A stretch of DNA of 64,000 nt, taken from Casp-actino8 sp964563545 (lineage in GTDB: Bacteria > Actinomycetota > Acidimicrobiia > Acidimicrobiales > Ilumatobacteraceae). Shown here one piece after another: positions 52,955 through 63,212 of the stretch (position 1 is the stretch's first letter; the number at the start of each line of letters is the position of its first letter). The translations under genes and the position numbers were made by a program. The notes beneath the pieces were generated by a model. The model searched no databases and was not told the DNA's origin. It saw nothing but the letters and a program-made list of their open reading frames with translations. The stretch is from contig CAZLXB010000001.1 of the NCBI GenBank assembly GCA_964563545.1, forward strand, positions 62,001-126,000, written 5' to 3'.

Positions 52955-53662
52955 TCAGAGCAGACGCGCGAGCTCGGCTACGTCGGTGACCGAACCGACG
53001 TAGAAGTCACCGAACTCCGCGTACACGGCCGACGCCTCGTCGAATCGCATGGTGTAGACAACTTCTTTCAGATCGTCGGGGCGAGTGGCGAACAACGTCA
53101 CTCCCCATTCGAAGTCGTCGATGCCCGTCGAGCCGGTGACCACCTGAACGACGCGGCCGGCGAATTTGCGCCCACTCGTTCCGTGCTCGTGCATCAGCTC
53201 CTTGCGACGGTCGTAAGGAAGGGTGAACCAGTTGGATCCGTCTCCCCGACGCTTGCTCATCGGATAGAAGCAGAACGCAGGCTTACCCTCGGGCGGTAAC
53301 TGCGGATAGAGGCGTGGCTGAAGCATCGCTTCAGGCATCCCCTGTGCGTATTCGCTGACCTCGGTGAGCGACACGTACGAATCGACCACGTCGAGACCGG
53401 AGTTCTGGACCGCCGACTGGAACCGGCGGAGCTGACGCCAGTCCTTGGCCAGAGCCATGAGGGCGGCATCGGCCTTGTGCCCGAGCATCGACACGCATAC
53501 GACTTGGGTTCCATCGGCCTCGGCCTGCTTCACGGCCTCGATGAGAGATTCGGCGTCGAAGCCGGGACGCGGTTTGACGAACAAGTGCACAACGGCCAAG
53601 CCGATACTCGGAGACACCTCGCCCGCGACCGAATCCGTCGTGTTACCGGTGTTCTCGCTCAT
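52955..53662 (-). CDS. chdC: Coproheme decarboxylase (HemQ, chlorite dismutase family)
   Basis: Last step of the coproporphyrin-dependent haem pathway of actinobacteria and firmicutes: H2O2-driven decarboxylation of coproheme to haem b. The 235-residue protein has Y133 in FYPMSKRR (the catalytic Tyr) and the proximal His probably H160 in LMHEHG. The second half includes DFEWGVTLFATRPDDLKEVVY and the C-terminal FGDFYVG. It lacks the distal Arg context of true chlorite dismutases. TAGGGT at 53670-53675 is 7 nt before the ATG. No other haem genes are adjacent. Confidence 0.9.
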   Translation of the reverse strand: MSENTGNTTDSVAGEVSPSIGLAVVHLFVKPRPGFDAESLIEAVKQAEADGTQVVCVSMLGHKADAALMALAKDWRQLRRFQSAVQNSGLDVVDSYVSLTEVSEYAQGMPEAMLQPRLYPQLPPEGKPAFCFYPMSKRRGDGSNWFTLPYDRRKELMHEHGTSGRKFAGRVVQVVTGSTGIDDFEWGVTLFATRPDDLKEVVYTMRFDEASAVYAEFGDFYVGSVTDVAELARLL

Positions 53663-53691
53663 GTCCGAAACCCTATCCAGATGCGATACTG

Positions 53692-54360
53692 ATGGTCTTG
53701 TCGTCGTTGCGGTCGCCCCTCGTGTCACCCGGCTCACGGAGCCGATTGGTCGCGGTCGTCGTCGGGGCGGTTCTCACCATCGCCGCATGTGGCGAGTCGT
53801 CGAACCGCTACCTCGCGAACTCGGAGGAGAAGGTCTTCTTGAGGGTTCCGCGTGATTGGAACGAGATCGAGTTCACGGATACCGATGCCGATCGCCTCGA
53901 AAGTCTCACGTCACAGGCCACTGTGGTCTGGCGGGCGGGCAGCACCTCGGCGCCCGATCCGGCGCCCGACACCGTGAGTTCGGAGGCCCCGCTCGCGTTC
54001 ACCGCGGTCTACGAACTCTCCGGACAACTCAATCAGCAGATGTCGGCCTCGCTCGCCCGTCTCGCCGCTTCACCCACCGGCTTCGACCCGGTTCTGCCGT
54101 CCGACGATGCCCAGAGCGCCCTCGTCGAAGTGCTGGACTATCAGCCACTCGGATTCGAGGGCGTCAACGGAAGTCGCATCGTGTTCCGACTCCGCGACTC
54201 CGACACCGACTCGTGGAAGGCCGTGTACGACGTGAGCGCGGCCTACGACTCCAAGCGATTCCGTCTCTATGTTCTGCAGGTTGGTTGCAGCGCTTCCTGC
54301 TACGAACTCAACAAGTCGACTATCTCCGCGATCGCGGATTCCTGGCTGGTGAAAACGTGA
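53692..54360 (+). CDS. Lipoprotein of unknown function
   Basis: A 222-residue protein with an N-terminal basic-hydrophobic signal and lipobox I-A-A-C (Cys about 33). The mature part begins with EKVFLRVPRDWNEIEF, a beta-rich start, and has two Cys near the C-terminus (VGCSASCYEL) that could form a disulfide. Its stop overlaps the GTG of the FtsH-like gene (GTGA), so the two are probably partners in the membrane. Family not recognised. Confidence 0.8.
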   Translation: MVLSSLRSPLVSPGSRSRLVAVVVGAVLTIAACGESSNRYLANSEEKVFLRVPRDWNEIEFTDTDADRLESLTSQATVVWRAGSTSAPDPAPDTVSSEAPLAFTAVYELSGQLNQQMSASLARLAASPTGFDPVLPSDDAQSALVEVLDYQPLGFEGVNGSRIVFRLRDSDTDSWKAVYDVSAAYDSKRFRLYVLQVGCSASCYELNKSTISAIADSWLVKT

Positions 54361-56711
54361 CCGACATCGTCCCTGGCAACGATCTCCCCGAGATCGTCAA
54401 CGTTCCACTCCTCGAGGCTCCGCCCGAGAAGCGTCGCAAGATGTTCTTCTTCGACCGGATCAAGGTATTCGTCGTCCTCGGCATCTACGTGGTCATCACC
54501 GCGTCGTACGAACAGAGCCAGATCCCGCTCATGTCCTGGGGTGAGGCATTCCGTGACCAGTCACGAGCCAAGTGGTGGGTGTGGATCGTCGCTGGCATCG
54601 AACTCCTCCGCCAGATCCACATCCTCATCAGCGAACGGTCGGCCGGCTGGAACACTTGGTGGCAGCGCAAGGTATGGGACGCATGGGAGCGCCAGATGAC
54701 GCGCTTCAAGCCGTACACGAGGTTCCGTCTCAACCGTCTGGTGAAGCGGCTCATCTTCGTGACGCTGCTCGGATTCGTGCTGTCGTGGAAGTGGAGTCTC
54801 CCCTTCTTCCAGGCTCTGGCTGAGGCTCCGAGCCGTTGGTTCAACATCCTCTTCGTCGAACGCAATGTCGGAACGCCACTCGCCATTTCGATTCTGTTGT
54901 CGGTCACGTTCAGCGCCTTCTATCTCATCTTCTTCTACGGCATCTTCTTCATCGGTGGAATCGAGACCTTCAAGCCCGGAGAGATCAAGACCCGCTTCAA
55001 GGACATCTGGGGCCAGGATCACGTGGTCAACCGCGTGAAGGAGAACCTCGACTTCCTCGAGAAGCCTCAAGACATCGAATCGAAGGGTGGATACGTCCCG
55101 AGTGGCATCCTCCTCTGGGGTCCCCCCGGTACCGGCAAGACGTTGATGGCCGAGGCAGCCGCCGGTGAAACCGAACGGCCGTACGTGTTCGTGGACCCCC
55201 AGGCTTTCGTCCAAACCTTCATGGGTGTCGCACCGATGAAGATGAAGTGGCTCTACCGACGCCTCCGCAAGCTCGCATTGCGCTACGGAGGTGTGGTCGT
55301 CTTCTTCGACGAAGCCGATGTGCTCGGAAGTCGCGGGCAGATCAGTGGGCAGTTCGACAACGCCGAAGCACTCGCCCGTGAACAGGTCGACCATCTGCAC
55401 TGGCTTTCACCGGCCAGCCAGCACTTGATTCTCGATCAACTTCGCAGCAACTCGACCCCCGGACACGATGCCCACAGCCAACCGTCCCCGCGCCGGACTC
55501 TCCGCGAGCGGATCATCATGGCCGGTATGGGTGGTGGCGGGATGGGGACACTCCAGTCGCTCCTCACCGAAATGAACGGATTGAACAAGCCCCGTGGCTT
55601 CTTCTCGCGCCGACTCCGTCAGTTCCTGAACATGCCGGCCAAGAAACCACCGAAGTACCGCATCCTCCATATCTTCGCCACCAACCTGCCCAGTGCTCTC
55701 GACGCAGCTCTCCTTCGTCCCGGACGTATCGACCGCATCTACAAGGTCGGTTACCCCATGAAGGAAGGTCGCAAGAAGACGTACGAGGGCTACTTCGCCA
55801 AGGTGAAGCACACGCTCTCCGCCGACGACATCGAGCGACTCGCAGTGATGACCCCGTATTCCACCGGTGCGTCGATCAAGGATCTCGTCAACGAAGCACT
55901 GTTGGTGGCCCTTCGCGAAGGCCGCGAGATCGTCACGTGGAACGACGTCATTCAGGCGCGCTATCTCCGCAAGGTCGGCGAGCACGAACACGTCGACTAC
56001 ATCGAACGCGAACGACATGCCATCGCGCTGCACGAGGCCTCTCATGCGGTCGCGGCGTACATGCGCCGCAAGGATCTCGTGATCGACTTCGTGAGCATCG
56101 AACCGGGTGGCAGCTACCTCGGAGTCGTATCGAGCACATACGACGACGAAACCTTCCTCCGGTGGCGCAGCACCTTCGAGATCGACATCCTCGTTTCACT
56201 CGCATCGCTGGCCGGTGAGCGGCTCTTCTTCGGCGGTGACTCATCGGCCGGTGTGAGCGGCGACCTCCGGAACGCAACCACGGTCTCGACCTGGATGGAG
56301 GCGATGTGGGGAATGGGCTCCACCATCTCCTCGGCACCGGCTCTCATTCAGACCATCGGGGCCGGATTCCCCACTGCGACCGGCACCAACATCGATCGTG
56401 AAGCGGCCAATCTCTCGAGCCGTATCGAGAGTCGCCTCAGTCGGATCTACGACCAAGCCCGAGATCTGCTCAGCGAACAGCGCACCATGGTGCTGGCCGT
56501 CGCTCACGCCCTCGAGACACACAAGACGATCAGCGGCGAAGACGTGGCGGCGATCATCGAGAACTCGGTCGGACCCAAGGTCGACGGTCGCGTGTATCAC
56601 CAACCCGGATTCGCTGCGATCGCCGAGCAGTATCACGTGGCCGCACTCGAGGCCCACCAGCAGGTCGACGACGTTTCCGCGCCGCTACCGGTGCTCCCAC
56701 CCGTCGAGTGA
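54357..56711 (+). CDS. Membrane AAA+ zinc protease, divergent FtsH-like
   Basis: A 784-residue ATP-dependent metalloprotease. Hydrophobic segments lie at about 36-50, 75-90, 132-150 and 178-202. The AAA domain has Walker A GPPGTGKT (255-262), a pore loop F-M-G near 288-290, Walker B VVFFDEAD (314-321), and arginine-finger region DAALLRPGRIDR (449-460). The protease site is HEASH (559-563) with a likely third ligand Asp in VSGDLRNAT. Unlike FtsH, about 55 extra residues separate Walker B from SLLTEMNG (401-408) and about 18 more follow it. It has more membrane segments than FtsH. Coupled by 4 bp to the lipoprotein before it, a possible regulator or substrate. Confidence 0.9.
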   Translation: MTDIVPGNDLPEIVNVPLLEAPPEKRRKMFFFDRIKVFVVLGIYVVITASYEQSQIPLMSWGEAFRDQSRAKWWVWIVAGIELLRQIHILISERSAGWNTWWQRKVWDAWERQMTRFKPYTRFRLNRLVKRLIFVTLLGFVLSWKWSLPFFQALAEAPSRWFNILFVERNVGTPLAISILLSVTFSAFYLIFFYGIFFIGGIETFKPGEIKTRFKDIWGQDHVVNRVKENLDFLEKPQDIESKGGYVPSGILLWGPPGTGKTLMAEAAAGETERPYVFVDPQAFVQTFMGVAPMKMKWLYRRLRKLALRYGGVVVFFDEADVLGSRGQISGQFDNAEALAREQVDHLHWLSPASQHLILDQLRSNSTPGHDAHSQPSPRRTLRERIIMAGMGGGGMGTLQSLLTEMNGLNKPRGFFSRRLRQFLNMPAKKPPKYRILHIFATNLPSALDAALLRPGRIDRIYKVGYPMKEGRKKTYEGYFAKVKHTLSADDIERLAVMTPYSTGASIKDLVNEALLVALREGREIVTWNDVIQARYLRKVGEHEHVDYIERERHAIALHEASHAVAAYMRRKDLVIDFVSIEPGGSYLGVVSSTYDDETFLRWRSTFEIDILVSLASLAGERLFFGGDSSAGVSGDLRNATTVSTWMEAMWGMGSTISSAPALIQTIGAGFPTATGTNIDREAANLSSRIESRLSRIYDQARDLLSEQRTMVLAVAHALETHKTISGEDVAAIIENSVGPKVDGRVYHQPGFAAIAEQYHVAALEAHQQVDDVSAPLPVLPPVE

Positions 56712-57509
56712 TCAGCCCGGGCTGTAACGCACGGCTTGGTCGCCCCGCGTGAAGCCATACAAGGTGATTCCCGCCCGCTTGGCGGTCTGCACCGCCAATG
56801 CAGTGGGGGCGCTCACCGACACCACCGTGCCAAAGCCCGCCGCCCACGCTTTCTGAATCATCTCGAAGCTCGCCCGACCGGAAACGAAAAGACCGAGATC
56901 GGTGGCCGGTAGTCGACGATCGAGCAGTAGACGACCCACGACTTTGTCGACGGCATTGTGGCGACCGACGTCTTCGCGTACGACCACGATTTCGCCATGT
57001 TCCGTGAAGGCGGCCGCCCCGTGCACGGCACCGGTCTCGCTGAATAGGTCCTGACCACTCTGAACGACTTCGGAAATTCCAAGAATGATCTCGCGATCGA
57101 TGCGCGGCACTCGCGAAAGTTCGAGCGGGGTCAGTCGGTCGGCGAGTTCGTCGATCGATTGCGAACCACACAGACCACAACTCGACGATGTCGTGCCCAG
57201 CCTCGGGGCCGGGACCGGGGCCCGGCCACCGGTTTCCACGGTCACGACGTTGAAATTGCTGTCGGCGGCCGAACCGTTCGCGCAATAACGGACACTCACG
57301 ACCGGATGTCCGGAGAGCAGACCATCGGCGTGGCAGAAACCAACCGCGAGTTCGTAGTCGTGGCCCGGCGTTCGCATCGTGGTGGCGACGAGGTGACCAT
57401 CGAGTTGAATCGACATCGGTTCCTCGACCACCAGTTGATCGGGAAGTCGGCGATCGCGAACACCCTGAATCTTGACGACCAGAACGGTGTCGGTGCGCTT
57501 GCGGGCCAC
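56712..57509 (-). CDS. fdhD: Formate dehydrogenase accessory sulfurtransferase
   Basis: Transfers sulfur to the Mo-bisMGD cofactor of formate dehydrogenases. The 265-residue protein has the redox pair CGLC in SSSCGLCGS (about 110-113), VREDVGRHNAVDKVVG near 178-193, and the C-terminal LYGFTRGDQAVRY for cofactor contact. GTG 57509 has TAGCCT (57517-57522) 7 nt upstream. No formate dehydrogenase gene lies in the window, but modABC and a MoaD-like gene do, in keeping with molybdoenzyme use. Confidence 0.94.
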   Translation of the reverse strand: MARKRTDTVLVVKIQGVRDRRLPDQLVVEEPMSIQLDGHLVATTMRTPGHDYELAVGFCHADGLLSGHPVVSVRYCANGSAADSNFNVVTVETGGRAPVPAPRLGTTSSSCGLCGSQSIDELADRLTPLELSRVPRIDREIILGISEVVQSGQDLFSETGAVHGAAAFTEHGEIVVVREDVGRHNAVDKVVGRLLLDRRLPATDLGLFVSGRASFEMIQKAWAAGFGTVVSVSAPTALAVQTAKRAGITLYGFTRGDQAVRYSPG

Positions 57510-57516
57510 GACCGCA

Positions 57517-57526
57517 AGGCTACGGT
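57517..57526. promoter_or_regulatory. Overlapping divergent -10 boxes between fdhD and the next gene
   Basis: On the minus strand TAGCCT (57517-57522) precedes the fdhD GTG by 7 nt; on the plus strand TACGGT (57521-57526) precedes ATG 57533 by 6 nt. The two hexamers share the TA at 57521-57522, so the promoters cannot easily be occupied together. Both transcripts would be leaderless. Confidence 0.6.
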
Positions 57527-57532
57527 TCGCTC

Positions 57533-58759
57533 ATGAGCAACGGCGGCAAACGTTCCGACGACTCATGGGATCTGGTTCGGCCCTCTGGACAGCCCGCGCC
57601 TTCGATGGATCCGTCACTTCTCGCCACTCCCCAATGGTCGCCGCCTTCACTACCCGACCTGCCACCGATGCCCGACGAGCCGGAGGGCAAAGACGATCGG
57701 GGAACCGACTGGTTGATCGGGCTCGCCTCCTTCATCGGCATGGTGATCATCGGACTCGTCGCGGTTCTCATCTTCCACGACGATCCGAAACCCACCGTCT
57801 CGACCACACCGGTCGTCAGTTTCTCGGCCAGCACCATTCCGGCCTCGACGAATCCGCTCACGAGTACGGCGAGCACTGTTGCCGAGACCACCACGACGAC
57901 GTCGATTTCACCCACGGGATCGCCGTTGCTCGATTCGGTGGTGGTTGCGGGACCCGATGGAATCTGGCTGGAGACATCGGCTGGGAAGTCGAAGATGGTC
58001 GAAGGCTCCTTCGACATGGTTCTCGATCTCGGTGACGGCAACTTCTTGGTTCAGGCGCGTTCGGGTCGCAACGCCGAACCTCAAGACACCGTGGTACTGC
58101 GAGTCGAAGCCGGCGGAACGCCCGAGCCGGTCATCACGCCATCAGAGGACGAGCAGGAATGGATCACCCTGCACGATGCGATCCAGCGCGACGGTCGATG
58201 GTGGGCACTCGTCACGGTCGCCACTGGCGTGGGATTCGACGATGCGGCCGACCAGTTGGTGGCCGTCGATATCACGAGCGGCGAACGCGAGGTGATCGAG
58301 ACCGTCGGTGGTTGGGAGGAGAGCACGGGTCGCTTCACACACGGCGGTGGTCACCTGATCAGCGACTACTACTCGAATGCCATCCACGGGCCACTCTTCA
58401 TGGCTCTCGACGGCACCGCACCGCTGTCACCCACACCGTTCGGACTTGCCGAACAATACGACGACTGTTCGGTGTGTCCGCGGGCCTTTGCGATCAGTCC
58501 GACCGGTCATCGACTCGCCTGGATCGAAGCCGATCTACTGGTCGTGGCCGACACGACGTCTCACGAACGTGTCCTCCAAGTCACGCTCCCCAAGGACTCC
58601 GGCGCCGAGGTGACGTCGCTCGAAGTCGGAGAATCATCGATCGTCCTCAATCGTGCCTCGACATCGATCGGGCCGTACGAAGGCGCCTACGTCGTGACTT
58701 CCGACGGCCGCATCTCGACACTGTCGACGCCCGGATTCGCAGTGTTCAGCGCGAGCTGA
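57533..58759 (+). CDS. Membrane-anchored extracytoplasmic protein, beta-propeller-like
   Basis: A 408-residue protein: a Pro/Ser-rich cytoplasmic N-terminus (about 1-58), one membrane segment (LASFIGMVIIGLVAVLIF, about 64-81), a Ser/Thr-rich stalk (about 85-128), and a beta-rich C-terminal domain with repeating strands such as GPDGIWLETSAG, ERVLQVTL and DGRISTLS. The repeats look like a degenerate propeller. TACGGT lies 6 nt before the ATG. Not recognised as a named family. Confidence 0.8.
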   Translation: MSNGGKRSDDSWDLVRPSGQPAPSMDPSLLATPQWSPPSLPDLPPMPDEPEGKDDRGTDWLIGLASFIGMVIIGLVAVLIFHDDPKPTVSTTPVVSFSASTIPASTNPLTSTASTVAETTTTTSISPTGSPLLDSVVVAGPDGIWLETSAGKSKMVEGSFDMVLDLGDGNFLVQARSGRNAEPQDTVVLRVEAGGTPEPVITPSEDEQEWITLHDAIQRDGRWWALVTVATGVGFDDAADQLVAVDITSGEREVIETVGGWEESTGRFTHGGGHLISDYYSNAIHGPLFMALDGTAPLSPTPFGLAEQYDDCSVCPRAFAISPTGHRLAWIEADLLVVADTTSHERVLQVTLPKDSGAEVTSLEVGESSIVLNRASTSIGPYEGAYVVTSDGRISTLSTPGFAVFSAS

Positions 58760-59606
58760 ACGACGCGATCGCCCGCGCCGCGTTGCCCGGGGCTTCGGGG
58801 TGCGTGTGCAGGAAGAGCGACGGTTCGGTCAGTTCGAGTTCGATGATCACCGGACCCTCGGCGGTAGGGAGAAGATCGATACGCGCATACAGCGGTGTTC
58901 CGAATCGAGAGGTCAGCCAATGAACCGCATCGTCACCGAGTCGGCGTTCGAGATCGCTCGGTGAGCGCGGTTCGATCCGCTCCCGGGCGAAGAGCCCACC
59001 GGCCACATCCTTGCTCGTGGCCAACAACGGGCCTTTGGCGAAGGCATGGCTGAACTGACCGGCCAGGTACACGAGCCCCGTCTCGTCGGCGTGGTCGACG
59101 TCGGCCAGGTAGGGCTGCAGCATCACCGATCGACCGCTGTCGAGGAGCGACGTGATGTGTTCCGAGGCGGAATTCGTCATCGAGTGACGTTCGGTGTCGT
59201 TGCTTCCCGCGCTCACTGCCGGCTTCACCACGAGATCACCGTCGGCGAGGAGACGCTCCACTTCGGCTGACCACTCGGACTCACCCGGTTCGACGAAGGT
59301 CGTCGGCACGATCGGCAAACCGCGCGCCGATGCATCGAGCAAGTAGTGCTTGTCGATGTTCCAACGGAGCATCTCGGGTGGGTTCATGAGCGAGGTCGTG
59401 GCACTCACACGCTCGATCCACGCCAGGAATTCGTCACGCCGTTTGTAGTAGTCCCACGTGGATCGCACCACCACCAGCGAGAACTCGGCCCACTCGATCG
59501 AATCATCGTCCCAGGCCACCTCGACCCACGGTTGGCCGATGTGGTCGAGAGCGCTCTGGAGGTGCGGCATGTCTTCGTCGAGACCCCACGCAGCACGCGC
59601 GGTCAC
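58746..59606 (-). CDS. ATP-grasp domain protein
   Basis: A 286-residue ATP-dependent carboxylate-amine ligase-like enzyme, similar to RimK/DcsG-type proteins. Marks: VVRSTWDYYKRRDEFLAWI near 46-64, DGDLVVKPAVSAGSNDTERH near 120-139 (ATP-binding Lys), and IDLLPTAEGPVIIELELTEPSLF near 243-265 with the metal-binding E-L-E-x-T-E-P. GTG 59606 is preferred to the TTG at 59609. Starts just after the hairpin that follows groEL. Reaction unknown: peptide-like ligation is likely. Ends 14 bp inside the convergent gene. Confidence 0.85.
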   Translation of the reverse strand: MTARAAWGLDEDMPHLQSALDHIGQPWVEVAWDDDSIEWAEFSLVVVRSTWDYYKRRDEFLAWIERVSATTSLMNPPEMLRWNIDKHYLLDASARGLPIVPTTFVEPGESEWSAEVERLLADGDLVVKPAVSAGSNDTERHSMTNSASEHITSLLDSGRSVMLQPYLADVDHADETGLVYLAGQFSHAFAKGPLLATSKDVAGGLFARERIEPRSPSDLERRLGDDAVHWLTSRFGTPLYARIDLLPTAEGPVIIELELTEPSLFLHTHPEAPGNAARAIASFSSR

Positions 59607-59614
59607 CAACGCGA

Positions 59615-59642
59615 CAGGACCCCGGGTCGCCCCGGGGTCCTG
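59615..59642. terminator. GC-rich perfect hairpin downstream of groEL
   Basis: CAGGACCCCGGG (59615-59626) pairs over all 12 positions with 59631-59642 around TCGC. It lies 26 bp after the groEL stop on the minus strand and just before the ATP-grasp start. No T run follows, so it may slow or attenuate polymerase or stabilise the groEL 3' end rather than act as a classical terminator. Confidence 0.65.
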
Positions 59643-59668
59643 CGCAGTACTCGAGCCGTTGGTTGGGC

Positions 59669-61288
<1,620 letters not shown>

Positions 61289-61348
61289 CGGTTTTCCCTT
61301 TCGTCGGGTGGACTAGAGACTCCCGTTCGCACTCGGGCGGAACGAGTG

Positions 61349-61375
61349 CTAGCACTCTACGGGGGTGAGTGCTAA
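61349..61375. promoter_or_regulatory. CIRCE element (HrcA operator) upstream of groEL
   Basis: CTAGCACTC (61349-61357), 9-nt spacer, GAGTGCTAA (61367-61375) matches the CIRCE consensus TTAGCACTC-N9-GAGTGCTAA with one change in the first arm. An additional half-site GAGTGCTAG at 61344-61352 overlaps the left arm. It lies between groEL and the divergent FAD oxidoreductase gene and may affect both. Confidence 0.93.
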
Positions 61376-61414
61376 CACGACAACCAGCCCCGAAACCCTC
61401 TACTCTCTGCCCCT

Positions 61415-62866
61415 ATGCAGGTACTTGTCGTTGGCGGAGGGGTCTCTGGTCTTTCCACCGCCCTCAAATTGAGCCGGCGGGGGCACCAGGTCACGGTGAT
61501 CGAGCGGGACGACACCCCCATGCCCCAGAGCGCCGATGAGGCCTTCGACTGGGACCGTCGAGGCGCCCCCCAGGTCCGCCACAGCCACGCCTTCCTCGCC
61601 CGGCTCGTCGGCCTTTTGAAGAAGAACGAGCCCGACGTGATCGCCGCGCTCTACGAGGCCGGGGCCGCCGAACTCCCCTTCGGCGCCGACCTTCCGCCCA
61701 CCATGGTCGGATTCGAACGGGAAGAAGCCGACGACGAGCTGACGATGCTCACGTGTCGGCGGACAACCTTCGAATGGGTCCTTCGGCGAGTCGTCCTCGA
61801 TGAGGGTCGAGTCGAGTTCCGGACCGGCGTCGGGGTGAACGGACTCCTCACGATCGACCACGAGTCGGGTATCCCACGCGTGAACGGCGTGCGGCTCGAG
61901 GACGGCACGACTCTCACTGCAGACCTCGTGGTGGTGGCCACCGGCCGACGATCGGCGCTCCCCGAGTGGCTCGCCGATCTCGGAGTCGGGCCCGTCAACG
62001 AGTTCGTCGAGGACACTGGCATCGTCTACGCGTCGCGTTTCTATCGATTGAAAACGGGCGAGTCGTATCCGCCGCGCAATGGACCCATCGGCGGCGACCT
62101 CGGATACATCAAGTACGGCGTGTTCGTGGGCGACAACGACACGTTCTCCATCACACTCGCCGCGCCCACCGACGACACCGAACTGCGTGCTCGTCTGAGC
62201 GATGCTGCGACCTTCGATGCCGCGGCGCGCCAACTCGTGGCCACTGCGCCTTATTTCGACGGTCGCGCCGAACCCATCATCGATGGTGTGTACATGATGG
62301 CCGGGTTGCTCAACCGACATCGTGAGTACGTCGTCAATGGCCAACCATTGGTTCTTGGCATGTTGCCCGTGGGCGACGCGGTGATCTGCACGAATCCGCT
62401 CTACGGACGCGGTTGCTCCATCGGCTACTGGGGTGCACACCTCATGAGCGAGGCCCTCGATTCGTTCGACGGCGACTTACGACGACTCGCAGTCGACTAC
62501 GACGCCGCCATCAACCGCGAGATCATGCCGTGGTACAAAGCCGGCGTCGAACAAGATGCCGAGGCTCGACGCGTGTCCAGTGCACTTCTGAAGGGCGACG
62601 ATCCCGACGGCGATACTTCCGATCCGAAGACGTTCATGCGATCGGTTCTGCGCGAGGGACTCCTGCCTGCGCTGCGCACCGATCCGGTGGTGCTGCGCGC
62701 ATTCATGCGCAATCTGAATCTCCTCACCGCTCCTGACGCGATGACCAAGGATCCCGAGGTCATGAACCGCGTGTTCGCGGTGTGGCAGGACCGCGACAAT
62801 CGCCCGGCCGAGCCGCCCATGGGCCCGAAGAGACGAGCCGAGTTCCTCGAGCTGTTGCCGGCTTGA
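61415..62866 (+). CDS. FAD-dependent oxidoreductase (PHBH/geranylgeranyl-reductase-like)
   Basis: A 483-residue flavoprotein. The dinucleotide motif VGGGVSGLSTA (6-16) is followed by ERDD near 31, and VVVATGRRSALP near 168 and a GDAVICTNPLYGRGCSIGYWG segment near 316 match the second FAD motif of the group-A monooxygenase/GGR family. Substrate unknown; lipid or polyketide-like compounds are typical of relatives. TACTCT lies 8 nt before the ATG. Divergent from groEL. Confidence 0.87.
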   Translation: MQVLVVGGGVSGLSTALKLSRRGHQVTVIERDDTPMPQSADEAFDWDRRGAPQVRHSHAFLARLVGLLKKNEPDVIAALYEAGAAELPFGADLPPTMVGFEREEADDELTMLTCRRTTFEWVLRRVVLDEGRVEFRTGVGVNGLLTIDHESGIPRVNGVRLEDGTTLTADLVVVATGRRSALPEWLADLGVGPVNEFVEDTGIVYASRFYRLKTGESYPPRNGPIGGDLGYIKYGVFVGDNDTFSITLAAPTDDTELRARLSDAATFDAAARQLVATAPYFDGRAEPIIDGVYMMAGLLNRHREYVVNGQPLVLGMLPVGDAVICTNPLYGRGCSIGYWGAHLMSEALDSFDGDLRRLAVDYDAAINREIMPWYKAGVEQDAEARRVSSALLKGDDPDGDTSDPKTFMRSVLREGLLPALRTDPVVLRAFMRNLNLLTAPDAMTKDPEVMNRVFAVWQDRDNRPAEPPMGPKRRAEFLELLPA

Positions 62867-63142
62867 TCAGCCGCCGGCCACGGCCGGAATGATGCTGACC
62901 GTCTCACCGGCCGGAACCGGCGTATCGAGACCCTGCAGATAACGAACGTCGTCGTCGGCCACGAAGAGATTCACGAACCGACGCTGGTTGCCCTGCTCGT
63001 CGAACAAACGATCCTTGAAACCGGGGTGGGCCGCATCGAGGGCGGTGAGAACCTCACGCAACGTGCCGCCCTCCACCTGCACGGTCGCGTTTCCTCCCGA
63101 CAGAGGACGAAGGGTCGTGGGGATGCGCACGGTCACGGACAT
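62867..63142 (-). CDS. MoaD/ThiS-like ubiquitin-fold sulfur carrier
   Basis: A 91-residue beta-grasp protein beginning SVTVRIPTTLRPLSGG and ending in a di-glycine (AVAGG), the site activated to a thiocarboxylate by an E1-like enzyme. LTALDAAHPGFKDRLFDEQG and RFVNLFVADDDVRYLQGLDTPV are typical of the actinobacterial MoaD-like/CysO-type group. It could supply sulfur for molybdopterin, thiamine or cysteine. TAGGGT at 63150-63155 is 7 nt before the ATG. Partner genes are not adjacent. Confidence 0.88.
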   Translation of the reverse strand: MSVTVRIPTTLRPLSGGNATVQVEGGTLREVLTALDAAHPGFKDRLFDEQGNQRRFVNLFVADDDVRYLQGLDTPVPAGETVSIIPAVAGG

Positions 63143-63212
63143 GACCGAAACCCTACCGAGTGAGTCGGGAATCGCCACAGCCGAATCGCAACTCAACGAC
63201 AAGACTGACGGG

